Of a stretch of 64,000 nt of DNA, positions 18,295 to 27,955 are shown in pieces. The number at the start of each line of letters is the position of its first letter. Within the stretch, counting starts at the first letter, position 1. The stretch covers positions 1,124,001-1,188,000 of the forward strand of contig CP091722.1 of assembly GCA_022009755.1 (NCBI GenBank), given 5' to 3'. The DNA comes from Oscillospiraceae bacterium. GTDB lineage: Bacteria; Bacillota; Clostridia; Christensenellales; QALW01. Made by a program: the position numbers and the translations under genes. The notes under the pieces are model-generated. The model was not told where the DNA came from and did no database searches. It saw nothing but the letters and a program-made list of their open reading frames with translations.

Positions 18295-18386
18295 AATATC
18301 ATCCTCTCCCCGTTTGCCGGTGTTATTGTATTAAATATTAAAATATTCTGTGTTTTGCGCTTGACTTCGCATTTCAAAAGCATCTT

Positions 18387-18412
18387 AAAAGCCCCGCAGC
18401 AGCGGGGCTTTA
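18387..18412 (-). terminator. Terminator of the SGNH lipoprotein gene
   Basis: Minus strand AAAGCCCCGC, short loop, GCGGGGCTTTT: a strong GC stem ending in a T-run, directly after the stop at 18419. Confidence 0.9.
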
Positions 18413-18418
18413 CGGCTT

Positions 18419-19666
18419 TTAAGCAACGGCATTGAAATCATACAGCATGGTAAGCAGCTGCATGGTGTACATTCTTGCCAGCCAGTCATTGGGATGGTTG
18501 ATGTTGTTGCCGGTGGTATCCTGATAATACTTGCGTGCAAGCAGATAGGAATGAAGCTTATACATATCCATTGCGGCAACGCCGGTTTTTTCCAGCTTCT
18601 TAAAGGCGGTACCATGCGTTTTCTGCATAAGATCCCAGCCGATGGTGCTGTTTGCATGGAAGGTGGAAACCACGATGTATTCGCAGTCCGGGTTTCCGGC
18701 GGAAATGGCATCCATCATGGCGGTTATATCCTGCGCCTCCACAACGCCGCCAACACGGGCATCGTTCATGCCGAAGCCCAAAATAACGATGTCCGGCTTT
18801 TCGTCCACCACCTTCTGCACATTCTCCACGCCGTTTTTAGCCTGCCAGCCTCCTACGGAATGATTGCTCAGCTCAATGGTGCATCCGGGATACAGTGCCT
18901 CCAGACGGTTTTTGAGCAGATCGAAGAATGTGGGAACATTGGGCTCACGGTTATATGTTGCGGAGGACTCGCAGCCGGTGAAAATGGAGTCGCCGTATAT
19001 TGACATTTTTACGGTTTGGCCGTTTTTCAGCTTTTCCAGCGTTTTGGGCAGCAGGCTGCCGGCAAATTCCGCATGGGGTATCTCATTTTCGGAAGGATCA
19101 TAGGTATAGGTTATGGCCAGCTGCTTGGAATAAAGCCATTCGCCCACGCAGTACATAGCGGTGCCGATAATGCCGTTCATGCCGCTGGTGCCGCAGTTGT
19201 CCTTATGCGGGCTGGTCAGGTCGCCCTTTTTGAAATAGGGAATAACAAAGTTTTCATCGCCCTCCAGCCAAATAAGGGTCTGCGGATCGTTTTCGTCAAA
19301 TTTGAAGTGAACGCCCTCCTTAAGCTCGATGCCCAGGCTGTTATCCCGCACGGAAATAACCTGTATGGGCTTAAAAAGCAGCTTTGCGGTGATATTGCCC
19401 TCTTCATCCTCCTGGAAGGTGATGCACTCGTTGTACATGGTGCTGCTCTGCCAGATAGGCTGTGCCATTTCCTCATAACCGAAGGAATAGGTCAGCGACG
19501 GATCCACCGTGGGCGGAGCCGGCTTGGGCGTGGGGGTAATTTCCGCCTCTTCAGTCTGCGTAACGGAAGGATTCGTGGGATTCGGCGTTGTCCCGCCTTC
19601 TCCGATACACCCTGCAAGAGCAAGGGCAAGCAATGCGGCCAAAGCCGCAGCAGCAAACTTTTTCAT
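18419..19666 (-). CDS. SGNH/GDSL-hydrolase-domain lipoprotein
   Basis: The 415-residue protein has a lipoprotein signal ending LALAGC (Cys20) and a Thr/Pro-rich linker. A beta-rich region (about residues 60-200) is followed by an SGNH hydrolase domain with the catalytic Ser in YGDSIFTG (about residue 225), the block III Asn in GFGMND and the Asp/His end in NHPNDW. Such exported enzymes often deacetylate carbohydrates or cell-wall polymers, so a carbohydrate esterase role is reasonable but unproven. It neighbours two further exported glycan-type proteins on the same strand. It has its own promoter and terminator. Confidence 0.87.
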   Translation of the reverse strand: MKKFAAAALAALLALALAGCIGEGGTTPNPTNPSVTQTEEAEITPTPKPAPPTVDPSLTYSFGYEEMAQPIWQSSTMYNECITFQEDEEGNITAKLLFKPIQVISVRDNSLGIELKEGVHFKFDENDPQTLIWLEGDENFVIPYFKKGDLTSPHKDNCGTSGMNGIIGTAMYCVGEWLYSKQLAITYTYDPSENEIPHAEFAGSLLPKTLEKLKNGQTVKMSIYGDSIFTGCESSATYNREPNVPTFFDLLKNRLEALYPGCTIELSNHSVGGWQAKNGVENVQKVVDEKPDIVILGFGMNDARVGGVVEAQDITAMMDAISAGNPDCEYIVVSTFHANSTIGWDLMQKTHGTAFKKLEKTGVAAMDMYKLHSYLLARKYYQDTTGNNINHPNDWLARMYTMQLLTMLYDFNAVA

Positions 19667-19753
19667 ATAATCTCTCCTTGATTCCGCCGCGCTGTTGTGC
19701 CGCAGCGGTATTAATATATTCAGGGGGTATATTCCCCCCCGTATACTGACTAC

Positions 19754-19782
19754 ATTATAATACCGCGCGGGCTTTCTGTCAT
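19754..19782 (-). promoter_or_regulatory. Promoter of the SGNH lipoprotein gene
   Basis: ATGACA (19777-19782), 17 nt, TATAAT (19754-19759), about 85 nt before the ATG at 19666. Confidence 0.65.
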
Positions 19783-19803
19783 CGGTTTTTTGCTTTTTTA
19801 TTA

Positions 19804-19836
19804 AAAGACAGCGTATTCCGAAGGGAACACGCCGTC
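19804..19836 (-). terminator. Terminator of the membrane-anchored protein gene
   Basis: GACGGCGTGTTCC, CTTC loop, GGAATACGCTGTC, TTTT on the minus strand: 13-bp stem with two non-pairs, about 35 nt past the stop at 19870. Confidence 0.8.
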
Positions 19837-19869
19837 CTGCAGCCCGATTATTGAATGCTCAGTGCCGTT

Positions 19870-20887
19870 CTATTCCTTTTTTCCTCCGCGCTTTTTAAGC
19901 GCAATCACTATACACACGGCGGCAACGGCAGCAGCGCATACGCAAGCGGCCGTAATTATCCATACGCTGCCGTTTTTCTGCTGCGGCTGCGAAGAAGCCG
20001 TACCCGTCGGGGCGGGCGATGCGGAATTTTCCGCCACCGGCGCGCTTTGCTCCGGAAGCGGCGTAACATTTACATTCACATGCTCCGGCCGCTCCACCGC
20101 ATTTCCGCGCTCGCCTATAAACTCAAAGCTGTCTATCATTATTCCGCCCTTATCCTCCGGGGCAAAGCCGTACAGCCTTATCTCCATGCTCACTTTGGTA
20201 ATGCGCCCGAAATCAAAGCTGTCCGCGCTCTCAGGCGTCTGCTTGTCATCCGACCACAGCGGAAAATCCTGCCAACCGCATTCGTCGTCAAAGACTTCCC
20301 CGCCCTTTACGGCAAAGGGCAGCACAACATAGCCTTCAAAGCCGTAGGGCACAAGTATTCCGCACCCGCTCGTATCGGTATATGCCTCCATGTCGCTCAC
20401 TTCGCCCTGCAAATCTATAAGATATGTGCCCTCTGCGGGGCCGATTACATATTTCGCCGTTTTGACCGTCAACATTCACCACAAAGGCTACGCTTACATC
20501 ATACTCGGTATCGTTTTTTACATAAAAGCGCATTGCCGCAGCCCTGCCCCAAAGCTCTTTGTTTTCCAGCGCCGGCATCCGCGCACGCATAACCGATTTA
20601 TCATAGCCCTGCTCGTTTGAATAGTTGGGAGTAAAGAGTAATCCGTTTCCGTTATGACCCGGGGTCACGGTCACCGTGCCCTCCGTCATCTCCCAGAATC
20701 CGTGCGGCTCAAACGGCCCGATGATATCCGAGCCCTCGGTGCCGATATTGTCCTCCCGAGCGTTTTCAAACTCCACGGAGCCTGTCACCTGCGCCTGTTC
20801 ATACGGCACCGCAAAAACGGTCATCCCGGGCAATACGGTCAAAAGCAGCAATACTGCAAGCGTCAACACCGTAAGCTTCAGCTTCAT
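19870..20887 (-). CDS. Secreted, C-terminally membrane-anchored beta-rich protein (one frame break)
   Basis: Two frames join into a protein of about 338 residues if one A is removed at 20460-20463. A signal peptide (LTVLTLAVLLLLTVLPGMTVFA) is followed by a beta-rich region that reads like a carbohydrate-binding module (FDFGRITKVSMEIRLYGFAP, then IDSFEFIGE). A Pro/Ser/Thr linker leads to one C-terminal membrane helix with a KKRGGKKE tail inside. It has no catalytic motif, so it probably displays a binding domain on the surface. ATG with GGAGG at good spacing. It sits between an SGNH lipoprotein and a glycosidase-like lipoprotein. The break is likely a sequence error. Confidence 0.72.
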
Positions 20888-20931
20888 AAAACAATCCTCC
20901 CAATTTGCCGCACTGTTTTCCGTTGCGGGGT

Positions 20932-20974
20932 GGCGGCTTTTTATAATTTCAAAAAAGATTATAAAACACCCGCC
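20932..20974 (-). terminator. Hairpin between two exported-protein genes
   Basis: GGCGG with GTTTTATAAT pairs with ATTATAAAA and GCCGCC across a short T-rich loop. It may end transcription of the glycosidase-like gene; its TATAAT stretches could also belong to a promoter for the next gene. Confidence 0.5.
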
Positions 20975-21103
20975 GCATTGATGGGAATGAACGATTTTAA
21001 CTCTCAGGCGCACTATATTAACGCATTCGCCCCGCTAACCCTTAATATCGCAAATACCGCCATAAATGTTACTTTCGGGCAGCCCGGATACACAAAGAAT
21101 CGC

Positions 21104-23232
21104 TTATTCCGTTCTTATGCTGATTTTTTCTCCGATACCCACGGTGCCGTTAAACGCCTGCGAACCGTTTGCAATTACGGTCAGAACAATTTCGTCTCCG
21201 TTTTTCAAAACCCTGATATCCACATCCGCGCCCGCTATTTTCACATTGGATATACTTGCCTTGTCCCACTGCTTCGGTATGTTTATGCAAAGTTCAAAGC
21301 TCTTAAGGCCTGTTGGGCGCAGCCCGAATAAACCCTCGGAAAAAATGCGGCAATACAGTGCGCTTTCCGCGGAAAGATGTGCGGCATTTCCCTCGGGATA
21401 CGCCTCCACTGCATACGGAACATGTTCCCCTAACAGACGCGTATGCGTATATGTACGCAATTTATCAATAACCCATGTTTCTCCGGAAGCAAACGCGCCC
21501 CGAAAAGCATACAGTGTGGAGCGGTCCCAATATGTTTTGTCCCCCGCCTGTGTTACCACTCCGTTTTCGCTCCAAAGCCTGCTTGCAAACAGGGCCTTTA
21601 CGGTTTCCTCCGCCCTGTTATATATTCCTACGGTAAGCGGCAGGCATATCCACGAGCGCAATATGTCGTTGCCATCATAATAGCGATAGGTATCGTATCC
21701 CTCCACCTCTGCGCCGAAATAGCTTTCTATGCTGCTTTTAAGCTCCGCAGCCTCTTTGGCATAATAATCCGCCTTTGACGGTTCAAAAGCTGCGGCAAGA
21801 TAACAAAGGCTGTTAAGCGCGTCATATGTCAGGCAGGATGTAAACAGATTTGCTTCCCCCGAAGGATATCGCGTTTCCAGCTCATCCGACCGGCTGGCTA
21901 TAACGCCTCTTTGTGTTTTTTTGCCGAGTGCATAGTTCATGCAGCGAACCGCCAGATCATACATGTTCCGTGCCGTGTCCGCCTCTCCGCACTCCAGCGC
22001 AAAACGGGCAGCCCCGTAGGCCACCATGGAAGCATCTCCCCTGTCAAAAGCAAAAAAGCTCTTTTTACCCAGCGCAATTATGCTGGACGGAATAGAAAAC
22101 CGCTTGGCATATTTGCCGAACAGCTCAAAGCAATCAACAGCGGATTCATAGCCCACCCGGCTTCCGCAATAGCCGAAAAAAGGATTTGCATACTCGCACT
22201 GATCATTCGCCCATACCCCGCCGTAATAGTTGCCGCCTCCCGGAGAATGGATATACAGCCCGTCGTCAGTAAGCGTTATGCTTTCAAGCGCGCGTATTTT
22301 GCACATTCTGTACATGACATTAAGCTCCGGCTCCGGAGTTTCCAGCACGCTTACGGAATCCGTTTCCGCAATGAAGGCTTCTCTGCTTTTCATCGCCTCC
22401 GCACAATCAAGTGAGAATACTTTCTCTCTTGCCGCTCCGTTTACCATATAAACCGTTGCAGTCTCTCCGGGCTGCAAAGTAATGCTGTGCACATAGTTTT
22501 TATCGGAAGAATATTTACCCCCTTCATCGGCAAGCCCGCTGAAAATTGTATATGACGCTTTCTTTTTGCCCTTCTTCTCGTCGGTACTGCCCTGATAATC
22601 CGGAACGGAAACATTAAACTTCAGCACGCCTTCTCCCGTGTTTTCATATATATACTGCTCCACCGAAGCCGTGGTATCCGTTGGCGTAATAATCCGTTTT
22701 ATACCGAGAGCTCCTTCCAGCGCATTGCTTATAACGGTAACTCTGCCGTCTATTATTATGCTGTTTACCGTCTCGTTTCCACGCCGTTTTCCGTACTTAC
22801 GGATGCGGACTGCGCAAAATTATGGCTCAGCGAACCGAAAGTATCGTCCGGCATTTTTCTGAGGGTAGGAAATACAATATGCTGCAAAATAACGAGTTTG
22901 CCCGCCGAATTTACTCCGAAATTTATTATATTGCTTGCCTTAAGTCCCGTCTGCTCAATATGATCGTAATGAGGCAGATCTTTATCTTCGTCTGCTTGCC
23001 AGATTATCCCGCTGCCGTAGAGGCGCCATCTTCCGCTGTCCGGCTGCGAAGATGCCGAAGCGGCCCATGAGGGGTAGCTGTCGCAGACAACATCGAAGTG
23101 CATTGCGCTTTCAACCCGGTGTCCCACAGCGGTGTGGCAGGATTTTTCGCTCTCCGATATCTGCGGAGTCGGTCCGCACCCGCCTAACAGAACCATTGTC
23201 CCAAGAGCAATGCAGCACATCTGTTTATACAT
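21104..23232 (-). CDS. Six-hairpin-glycosidase-like lipoprotein (one frame break)
   Basis: Two frames join into a protein of about 709 residues if one G is added at 22779-22780. The ATG at 23232 follows GGAGG; the signal ends VLLGGC with Cys19 as lipid site. An N-terminal beta-rich region is followed by an alpha-helical region with the (alpha/alpha)6 style of six-hairpin glycosidases: GGNYYGGVWANDQCEYANPFF, DAL..LCYLAAAF, YWDRSTLYAFRGAF and a beta-rich end. Related enzymes hydrolyse plant or bacterial polysaccharides, and the specificity here is unknown. It is anchored outside the cell next to other carbohydrate-type exported proteins. Confidence 0.75.
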
Positions 23233-23306
23233 AATCCATCCTCCGCATATAAATTTGCTTCTTGCCGGCATGTAACCAAGGGCATACCGCCGCCTAATTT
23301 GATTTC

Positions 23307-23335
23307 ATTATATATTGCGGTTTATCCACAGTCAA
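23307..23335 (-). promoter_or_regulatory. Promoter of the glycosidase-like lipoprotein
   Basis: TTGACT (23330-23335), 17 nt, TATAAT (23307-23312). The spacer region contains TTATCCACA (23322-23330), a perfect match to a DnaA box. Confidence 0.75.
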
Positions 23336-23463
23336 CGGTGTTTTTGTTCAATTTTGGGGAATTACATACCGATGTAATATGCCTCCGAATGTATGCAGGC
23401 AAGCCCCGCAAGCCGACTTTGTTTAAGCAAAACGGCCAATACGGAAAGGCACATAAAAAAATC

Positions 23464-23492
23464 TTGACAAAGCAGCACACAATGCGTATAAT
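23464..23492 (+). promoter_or_regulatory. Promoter of rplM-rpsI
   Basis: Perfect consensus TTGACA (23464-23469), 17 nt, TATAAT (23487-23492), giving a leader of about 40 nt before rplM. Confidence 0.9.
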
Positions 23493-23540
23493 AATTCAGT
23501 GCCTGTAATGGGCAAAATATACCTATTTTCGGAGGTCATT

Positions 23541-23976
23541 ATGAAATCTTATGTCGCTAAACCCGGCAGCGTCGAGAGCAAATGGTACATTGTTGACGCA
23601 GACGGGCAGACTCTTTGGCAGAATGGCAAGCCAGGTTGCAGCTATTCTCCGCGGCAAAAACAAGCCTACCTTTACCCCCAATGTGGACTGCGGCGATCAT
23701 GTGATCATCATCAATGCCGAGAAGGCCATCCTTACCGGCAAGAAGCTGGATCAGAAGCTTTATCGCCGTCACTCCGGCTACATCAGCGGAATGAAGGAAA
23801 TCCCCTATCGCCGTTTGATGGAAACCAAGCCCGAGCTGGTCGTCTATGAGGCAGTTCGCGGTATGCTCCCGCACAACTCTATGGGCAGAACCATGATCAA
23901 GAAGCTTCGCGTTTACAAGGGCGCTCAGCACGATCATGCAGCTCAGAAGCCCGTAGCCATTGAGCTTGTTAAATAA
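23541..23976 (+). CDS. rplM: Ribosomal protein uL13 (one frame break)
   Basis: The N-terminal 25 residues (KSYVAKPGSVESKWYIVDAD) and the rest (LGRMASQVAAILRGK to the end) lie in two frames that join if one T is removed from TTT at 23614-23616, giving 144 residues, the normal uL13 size. The protein binds 23S rRNA early in 50S assembly. GGAGGT precedes the ATG. It is followed 14 nt later by rpsI, the usual L13-S9 operon. Since the gene is essential, the extra T is almost certainly a sequence error. Confidence 0.95.
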
Positions 23977-23990
23977 GGGAGGATAAAAAA

Positions 23991-24383
23991 ATGGCAATAA
24001 CTCAGTTTTGGGGCACCGGCAGAAGAAAGACCGCTGTTGCCCGCGTAAGATTGGTTCCCGGCAAGGGCGATATCACCATCAATAAGCGCACTATGGACGA
24101 TTATTTCGGTTTGGAGACCCTCAAAATGATGGTTCGCCAGCCCCTTGAGCTTACCGGCACCGGCGCTAAATACGATGTACTGGTAAATGTTAAGGGCGGC
24201 GGCTTCACCGGTCAGGCCGGTGCCATCCGTCACGGCATCTCCAGAGCTCTGCTTAAGGCCGAGCCCGATCTGCGTTCCTCTCTGAAGGCCGCCGGCTTCC
24301 TTACCCGCGACCCCAGAATGAAGGAAAGAAAGAAGTATGGCTTGAAGGCCGCTCGTCGCGCACCGCAGTTCAGCAAGCGCTGA
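23991..24383 (+). CDS. rpsI: Ribosomal protein uS9
   Basis: The 130-residue protein is intact: FWGTGRRKTAVARVRLVPG at the start and the conserved C-terminal KYGLKAARRAPQFSKR, whose final Lys-Arg contacts tRNA in the P site. ATG with GGGAGGA upstream. It is the second gene of the rplM-rpsI operon and is followed by a strong terminator. Confidence 0.97.
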   Translation: MAITQFWGTGRRKTAVARVRLVPGKGDITINKRTMDDYFGLETLKMMVRQPLELTGTGAKYDVLVNVKGGGFTGQAGAIRHGISRALLKAEPDLRSSLKAAGFLTRDPRMKERKKYGLKAARRAPQFSKR

Positions 24384-24413
24384 TCCGACGCGATTTTACA
24401 ACCAAATTGCTTC

Positions 24414-24452
24414 AAAAACCCCGGAAAACAGCCGTTTTCCGGGGTTTTCTTA
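24414..24452 (+). terminator. Terminator of rplM-rpsI
   Basis: AACCCCGGAAAAC, AGC loop, GTTTTCCGGGGTT followed by TTCTT: a 13-bp perfect stem. Confidence 0.93.
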
Positions 24453-24649
24453 TATCCGTTGTGTTTGTTCTGCTTTCAAAAAATCTGATGGGATCAGACC
24501 CGGTTTGACGCGATTTTTTCATGTTAACGATAGGTTAAATGCCGTTTTTGACCCCGAAACTGTTAACGGATGGGCTAATTTTTAATGTGTTCTCACGCGC
24601 ACATATATACAGCGCATATAACGAAAGTTGCACGGCTTTTATTTACCTC

Positions 24650-24699
24650 TTGACATTTATCATAATATGGCTATAATACAACTAACTAATGTTAGTTAG
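24650..24699 (+). promoter_or_regulatory. Promoter and operator of the TetR gene at 24711
   Basis: TTGACA (24650-24655), 16 nt, TATAAT (24672-24677). An 18-bp perfect palindrome CTAACTAA-TG-TTAGTTAG (24682-24699) covers the start of transcription, the expected autoregulatory site. Confidence 0.82.
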
Positions 24700-24710
24700 C
24701 GAGGCAAGCT

Positions 24711-25325
24711 ATGAAGCAAGAGGACACCAAGCAAAAAATTTTGGATAAGGCTTTGGAGCTGTTTGCTGCCAAAGGATATGATTCCATCAGCGTAGGCGAT
24801 ATCGCAGAGGCAGTCGGCATAAAGGCGCCGTCGCTGTATAATCATTTTCCCGGCAAGCAGGCAATCTTTAACGCCATAGTGGAATCCACGGCAGCACAGT
24901 ATGAGGCGGATACCGATAAAATCGACATACATGTACAGGATGTGCACAGAGACATTCCGATTTTTACGGAAATCACTGCGGATGCGCTTTTTGAAAAGGT
25001 GCGGCAGATATTTGAATACTCTCTTCACAACGAAGCCATCAGCCGCTTCCGCCGCATGATGACCATTGAGCAGTTCCGTTCTCCGGAACTGGCATCGCTT
25101 TACACAAAGCGGTATGTGGAACGCATTCTTCACTACCACGCCGACATCTTCCGCGCCCTGACAGCCTCCGGCGAGATTTGCGCAGAAGACCCGGATGCAC
25201 TGGCCATGATGTATGTTGCCCCGGTCGTTACGCTCATCGGCATTTGCGACCGTCAGCCCGAACGGGAGGCCGAGTGCTTGGAAAAGCTTAAATCATGTGA
25301 CTCTCTTTTTCCGCATGGTTCATAA
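24711..25325 (+). CDS. TetR-family transcriptional regulator
   Basis: The 204-residue protein has a clear TetR DNA-binding head: ILDKALELFAAKGYDSISVGDIAEAVGIKAPSLYNHFPGK, here in pieces (KALELFAAKGYD, VGIKAPSLYNHFPGKQAI). The C-terminal ligand domain is divergent. It autoregulates, probably, through the palindrome at 24682-24699. Genes downstream on the same strand (DUF998 membrane protein, GNAT) begin 80 nt later and may form its regulon. Ligand unknown. Confidence 0.9.
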   Translation: MKQEDTKQKILDKALELFAAKGYDSISVGDIAEAVGIKAPSLYNHFPGKQAIFNAIVESTAAQYEADTDKIDIHVQDVHRDIPIFTEITADALFEKVRQIFEYSLHNEAISRFRRMMTIEQFRSPELASLYTKRYVERILHYHADIFRALTASGEICAEDPDALAMMYVAPVVTLIGICDRQPEREAECLEKLKSCDSLFPHGS

Positions 25326-25406
25326 GAGCTTATAGGGCGTTTAACGCCGCAGGTATTATTACAGGCGGAAAACGGATTATACGCCCCTTTTTTCAGGAGG
25401 AAAATC

Positions 25407-26060
25407 ATGAAGAAATCATTGATACAGAAGCTCGGGCTGCTGGGCATTGTCAGCTTTCTTTCGTACTCGGCAGCAGTGGTGTTTGCGCCGCTTGCTTACC
25501 CCGGCTATAACCCGCTGTCACAGGCGGTCAGCGACCTGAGCGCCGCCAACGCGCCGTCGCTGGCGCTTTGGAATCAGCTCAGCGCCCTTTACGGCGTGTG
25601 CGAGGTTGTTTGCGCCACGGTTGTCTGCATCGGCATCCGGGGGCTGAAAACCAAGCCGCTCCGCTTCGGCATTTATCTGTTCGCCGTCATGGAGTGGATT
25701 TCGGCGGTTGGGTATCGGATGTTCCCGCTGTCAAGCAGCGGATACGCAGGAAACTTTCAGGATGTGATGCACATGATCGTCACCGCTTTGGCTGTGCTGC
25801 TGTCCATCGTATCGCTGACCGTTATCATTATCGCCGGGGCTAAAAACAGAAATTGTCTCTCCTACGGCATATGCGCAGGCGTTGCCCTTGGCATGATGCT
25901 TGTCGGCGCGATAGGTATGAAAATCGTCCCCGCCGAATATTTCGGTGTGGTTGAGCGCTTCAGCGTGTTTGCGGCAACTGGCTTCAATGCGGCACTTGGT
26001 ATTCACCTGTTTTGCACAAAATCACAGCAAAACAATTTAACAAAGGAGCATGAATTATAA
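25407..26060 (+). CDS. DUF998-family membrane protein
   Basis: The 217-residue protein has six predicted membrane segments. The first extracellular loop carries the family stretch YPGYNPLSQAVSDLSA. The function of DUF998 proteins is not established. ATG with AGGAGG. Its stop overlaps the next start as TAATG, so it is translationally coupled to the GNAT gene, and both lie behind a TetR regulator, suggesting one inducible unit. Confidence 0.82.
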   Translation: MKKSLIQKLGLLGIVSFLSYSAAVVFAPLAYPGYNPLSQAVSDLSAANAPSLALWNQLSALYGVCEVVCATVVCIGIRGLKTKPLRFGIYLFAVMEWISAVGYRMFPLSSSGYAGNFQDVMHMIVTALAVLLSIVSLTVIIIAGAKNRNCLSYGICAGVALGMMLVGAIGMKIVPAEYFGVVERFSVFAATGFNAALGIHLFCTKSQQNNLTKEHEL

Positions 26061-26683
26061 TGAAAAAGAATATTACCATTCGTCTTGAAAACGAAAACGA
26101 CTATCGAAATGTCGAAAACCTTACCCGCGAAGCTTTTTGGAATGTCTACCGTCCCGGCTGCATGGAGCACTATGTACTGCATTGCTATCGGAGGGACCCG
26201 GACTTTGTGCCGGAGCTGGACTTTGTTATGGAGCTGAACGGCGAGCTGATCGGACAGGTCATCTATGTGCGGTCGGAAATTGACTGCGATGACGGAAGAA
26301 AGATACCGATCATGACCTTCGGCCCCATCGGCATTGCGCCCGCATACAAGCGGCAGGGCTACGGAAAACAGTTGCTGGACTATTCCATGGAAAAAGCTAA
26401 GGAAATGGGTGCAGGAGCACTTGCCATCACCGGCAATATTCTGTTTTACGGCAAATCCGGCTTTGTTCCGGCAAAAACAAAAGGCGTGCGCTATGCAGAC
26501 GACCCGGAGGCGGATTATTTTCTCATCAAGGAGCTGACTCCCGGCTTTTTGGACGGCATTTCCGGCACCTACAAAGACCCTGAGGGCTATTTTGTCTGTG
26601 AAAAAGATCCTGAGGGCTTTGAATGGTTTGAAGCGACATTCCCGAAGAAGGAAAAGCAGAAGCTGCCGGGACAGCTGTTCTGA
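26060..26683 (+). CDS. GNAT-family N-acetyltransferase
   Basis: The 207-residue protein has the GNAT acetyl-CoA loop in FGPIGIAPAYKRQGYGKQLL at about residue 100 (Q/R-x-x-G-x-G/A) and begins with ENENDYRNVENLTREAFW, typical of YhbS-like acetyltransferases. Substrate unknown. The start overlaps the DUF998 stop. Continuing downstream on the same strand are a TfoX-N protein and a hexapeptide acetyltransferase. Confidence 0.88.
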   Translation: MKKNITIRLENENDYRNVENLTREAFWNVYRPGCMEHYVLHCYRRDPDFVPELDFVMELNGELIGQVIYVRSEIDCDDGRKIPIMTFGPIGIAPAYKRQGYGKQLLDYSMEKAKEMGAGALAITGNILFYGKSGFVPAKTKGVRYADDPEADYFLIKELTPGFLDGISGTYKDPEGYFVCEKDPEGFEWFEATFPKKEKQKLPGQLF

Positions 26684-26741
26684 ACCGGGAGCGCACGAAT
26701 GATGCAAGAAGCAGGCAATGCAAAGGGCGGCGCATAAATGA

Positions 26742-27107
26742 ATGGCATCAAGTAAAGAGTATCTTCATTTCATTTTGGAGCAGCTATCCGATTTGAACGA
26801 TGTTTCTTACCGTCCCATGATGGGGGAATATATCCTCCGTTATCGCGGTAAAATCATCGGCGGAATATATGATAATAGGCTGCTTGTAAAGCCCGTAAAA
26901 TCGGCTTTGAGATATATGCCCACGGCTGTTTTGGACCGTCCGTATGACGGAGCGCACGAAATGCTGCGTGTTGACGAGGTTGACAGCAGGGAATTCCTTA
27001 CAAAGCTGTTTGAAGCAATGTATGATGAATTGCCATCGCCCAAACGAAGAAACAGCGGAAGGCGGCGATACACATTCCCGAAAGAAGGAACTAAAGATGA
27101 AAAATAA
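26742..27107 (+). CDS. TfoX N-terminal-domain protein
   Basis: The 121-residue protein matches TfoX-N domains: YRPMMGEYILRYRGKIIGGIYD, then LLVKPVKSAL and PYDGAHEMLRVDEVD. In Bacillota such short proteins are annotated as competence-type regulators, but no competence role has been shown for this subtype. The C-terminus is basic (PKRRNSGRRRYTF). Its stop lies 11 nt inside the next gene, so the two are coupled. Confidence 0.85.
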   Translation: MASSKEYLHFILEQLSDLNDVSYRPMMGEYILRYRGKIIGGIYDNRLLVKPVKSALRYMPTAVLDRPYDGAHEMLRVDEVDSREFLTKLFEAMYDELPSPKRRNSGRRRYTFPKEGTKDEK

Positions 27108-27726
27108 AATCTATCCCCGCGCGCACGACAAGCAGACGGTTTACTTAAAGGATGTAATCACGGGAGCAAACATCGAGGTCGGCGACTACACGATCTACAA
27201 CGATTTCGTCCGCGATCCCCGCGATTTTGAAAAGAACAATGTGCTTTATCACTATCCGATCAACGGCGACCGCCTGATTATCGGAAAATTCTGTTCGATT
27301 GCCTGCGGTGCAAAATTCCTGTTCACCAGCGGGAATCATTCGATGAAGTCACTGTCCTCCTACACCTTTCCCCTCTTTTTTGACGAATGGGAGCTTGATG
27401 TAAAAAACATCCGCGACGCATGGGACAACAAAGGCGACACCGTGATCGGCAATGATGTGTGGATAGGCTATGAGGCGGTCATCATGCCGGGTGTAAAAAT
27501 CGGCGACGGCGCAATTATCGGCACCCGCGCCGTGGTAACAAAGAATGTACCGCCCTATACCATTGTGGGCGGCGTCCCCGCCAAACCCATCCGCAGACGG
27601 TTTGACAATGCAACGATTGATAAATTGGAGGCCCTGCGCTGGTGGGACTGGGACTATGAAAAAATCAAGCGCAGTATTCCCGCTATTCAGTCGGGAAACC
27701 TTGCGGCATTGGAGCAGGCGGAATAA
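27097..27726 (+). CDS. Vat/CatB-like xenobiotic O-acetyltransferase
   Basis: The 209-residue protein is a left-handed beta-helix acetyltransferase with hexapeptide repeats (VIGNDVWIGYEAVIMPGVKIGDGAIIGTRAVV, seen in parts) and the catalytic-site stretch FTSGNHSMKSLSSYTFPLF with its His. It ends with the PYTIVGGVPAKPIRRRF motif. Relatives include streptogramin A (Vat) and chloramphenicol (CatB) acetyltransferases, but many chromosomal members have unknown substrates, so resistance should not be assumed. Start ATG at 27097, inside the TfoX-like gene, with AAGGAA. Confidence 0.87.
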   Translation: MKNKIYPRAHDKQTVYLKDVITGANIEVGDYTIYNDFVRDPRDFEKNNVLYHYPINGDRLIIGKFCSIACGAKFLFTSGNHSMKSLSSYTFPLFFDEWELDVKNIRDAWDNKGDTVIGNDVWIGYEAVIMPGVKIGDGAIIGTRAVVTKNVPPYTIVGGVPAKPIRRRFDNATIDKLEALRWWDWDYEKIKRSIPAIQSGNLAALEQAE

Positions 27727-27955
27727 AGCCTGCCGCTGTCGATTATAATGCAGCCGCCTGCGCCGATGCGTATGCGCTTTGGCTGAGTGCGCCGCATTCT
27801 TCCTTTTTCAAAACGCCGCATGTCACGCCGCTTGCCCGGCTAAGCCGCAAATGCCGGCGGCAAGCTGACAGGCGGTGTTTTGTTATCAGGCTGTAAGAAC
27901 GGCCGGTGTACCGGCATCCGAAGCGTCTAAAAAAGCATAACAGGATAAACACATT
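27727..27955. other. Noncoding spacer with a long imperfect hairpin
   Basis: No gene. Around 27815-27885 GCTTGCC pairs with GGCAAGC inside longer GC-rich arms, followed by TTTTG, perhaps the terminator of the preceding operon. Confidence 0.4.

Noticed and set aside
27097..27726. Streptogramin or chloramphenicol resistance gene
   Set aside because: The fold matches, but many chromosomal relatives do not confer resistance; the sequence alone is not enough.
27727..27955. Integron attC site between acetyltransferase genes
   Set aside because: GC-rich imperfect hairpin but no core site, integrase or repeated copy.
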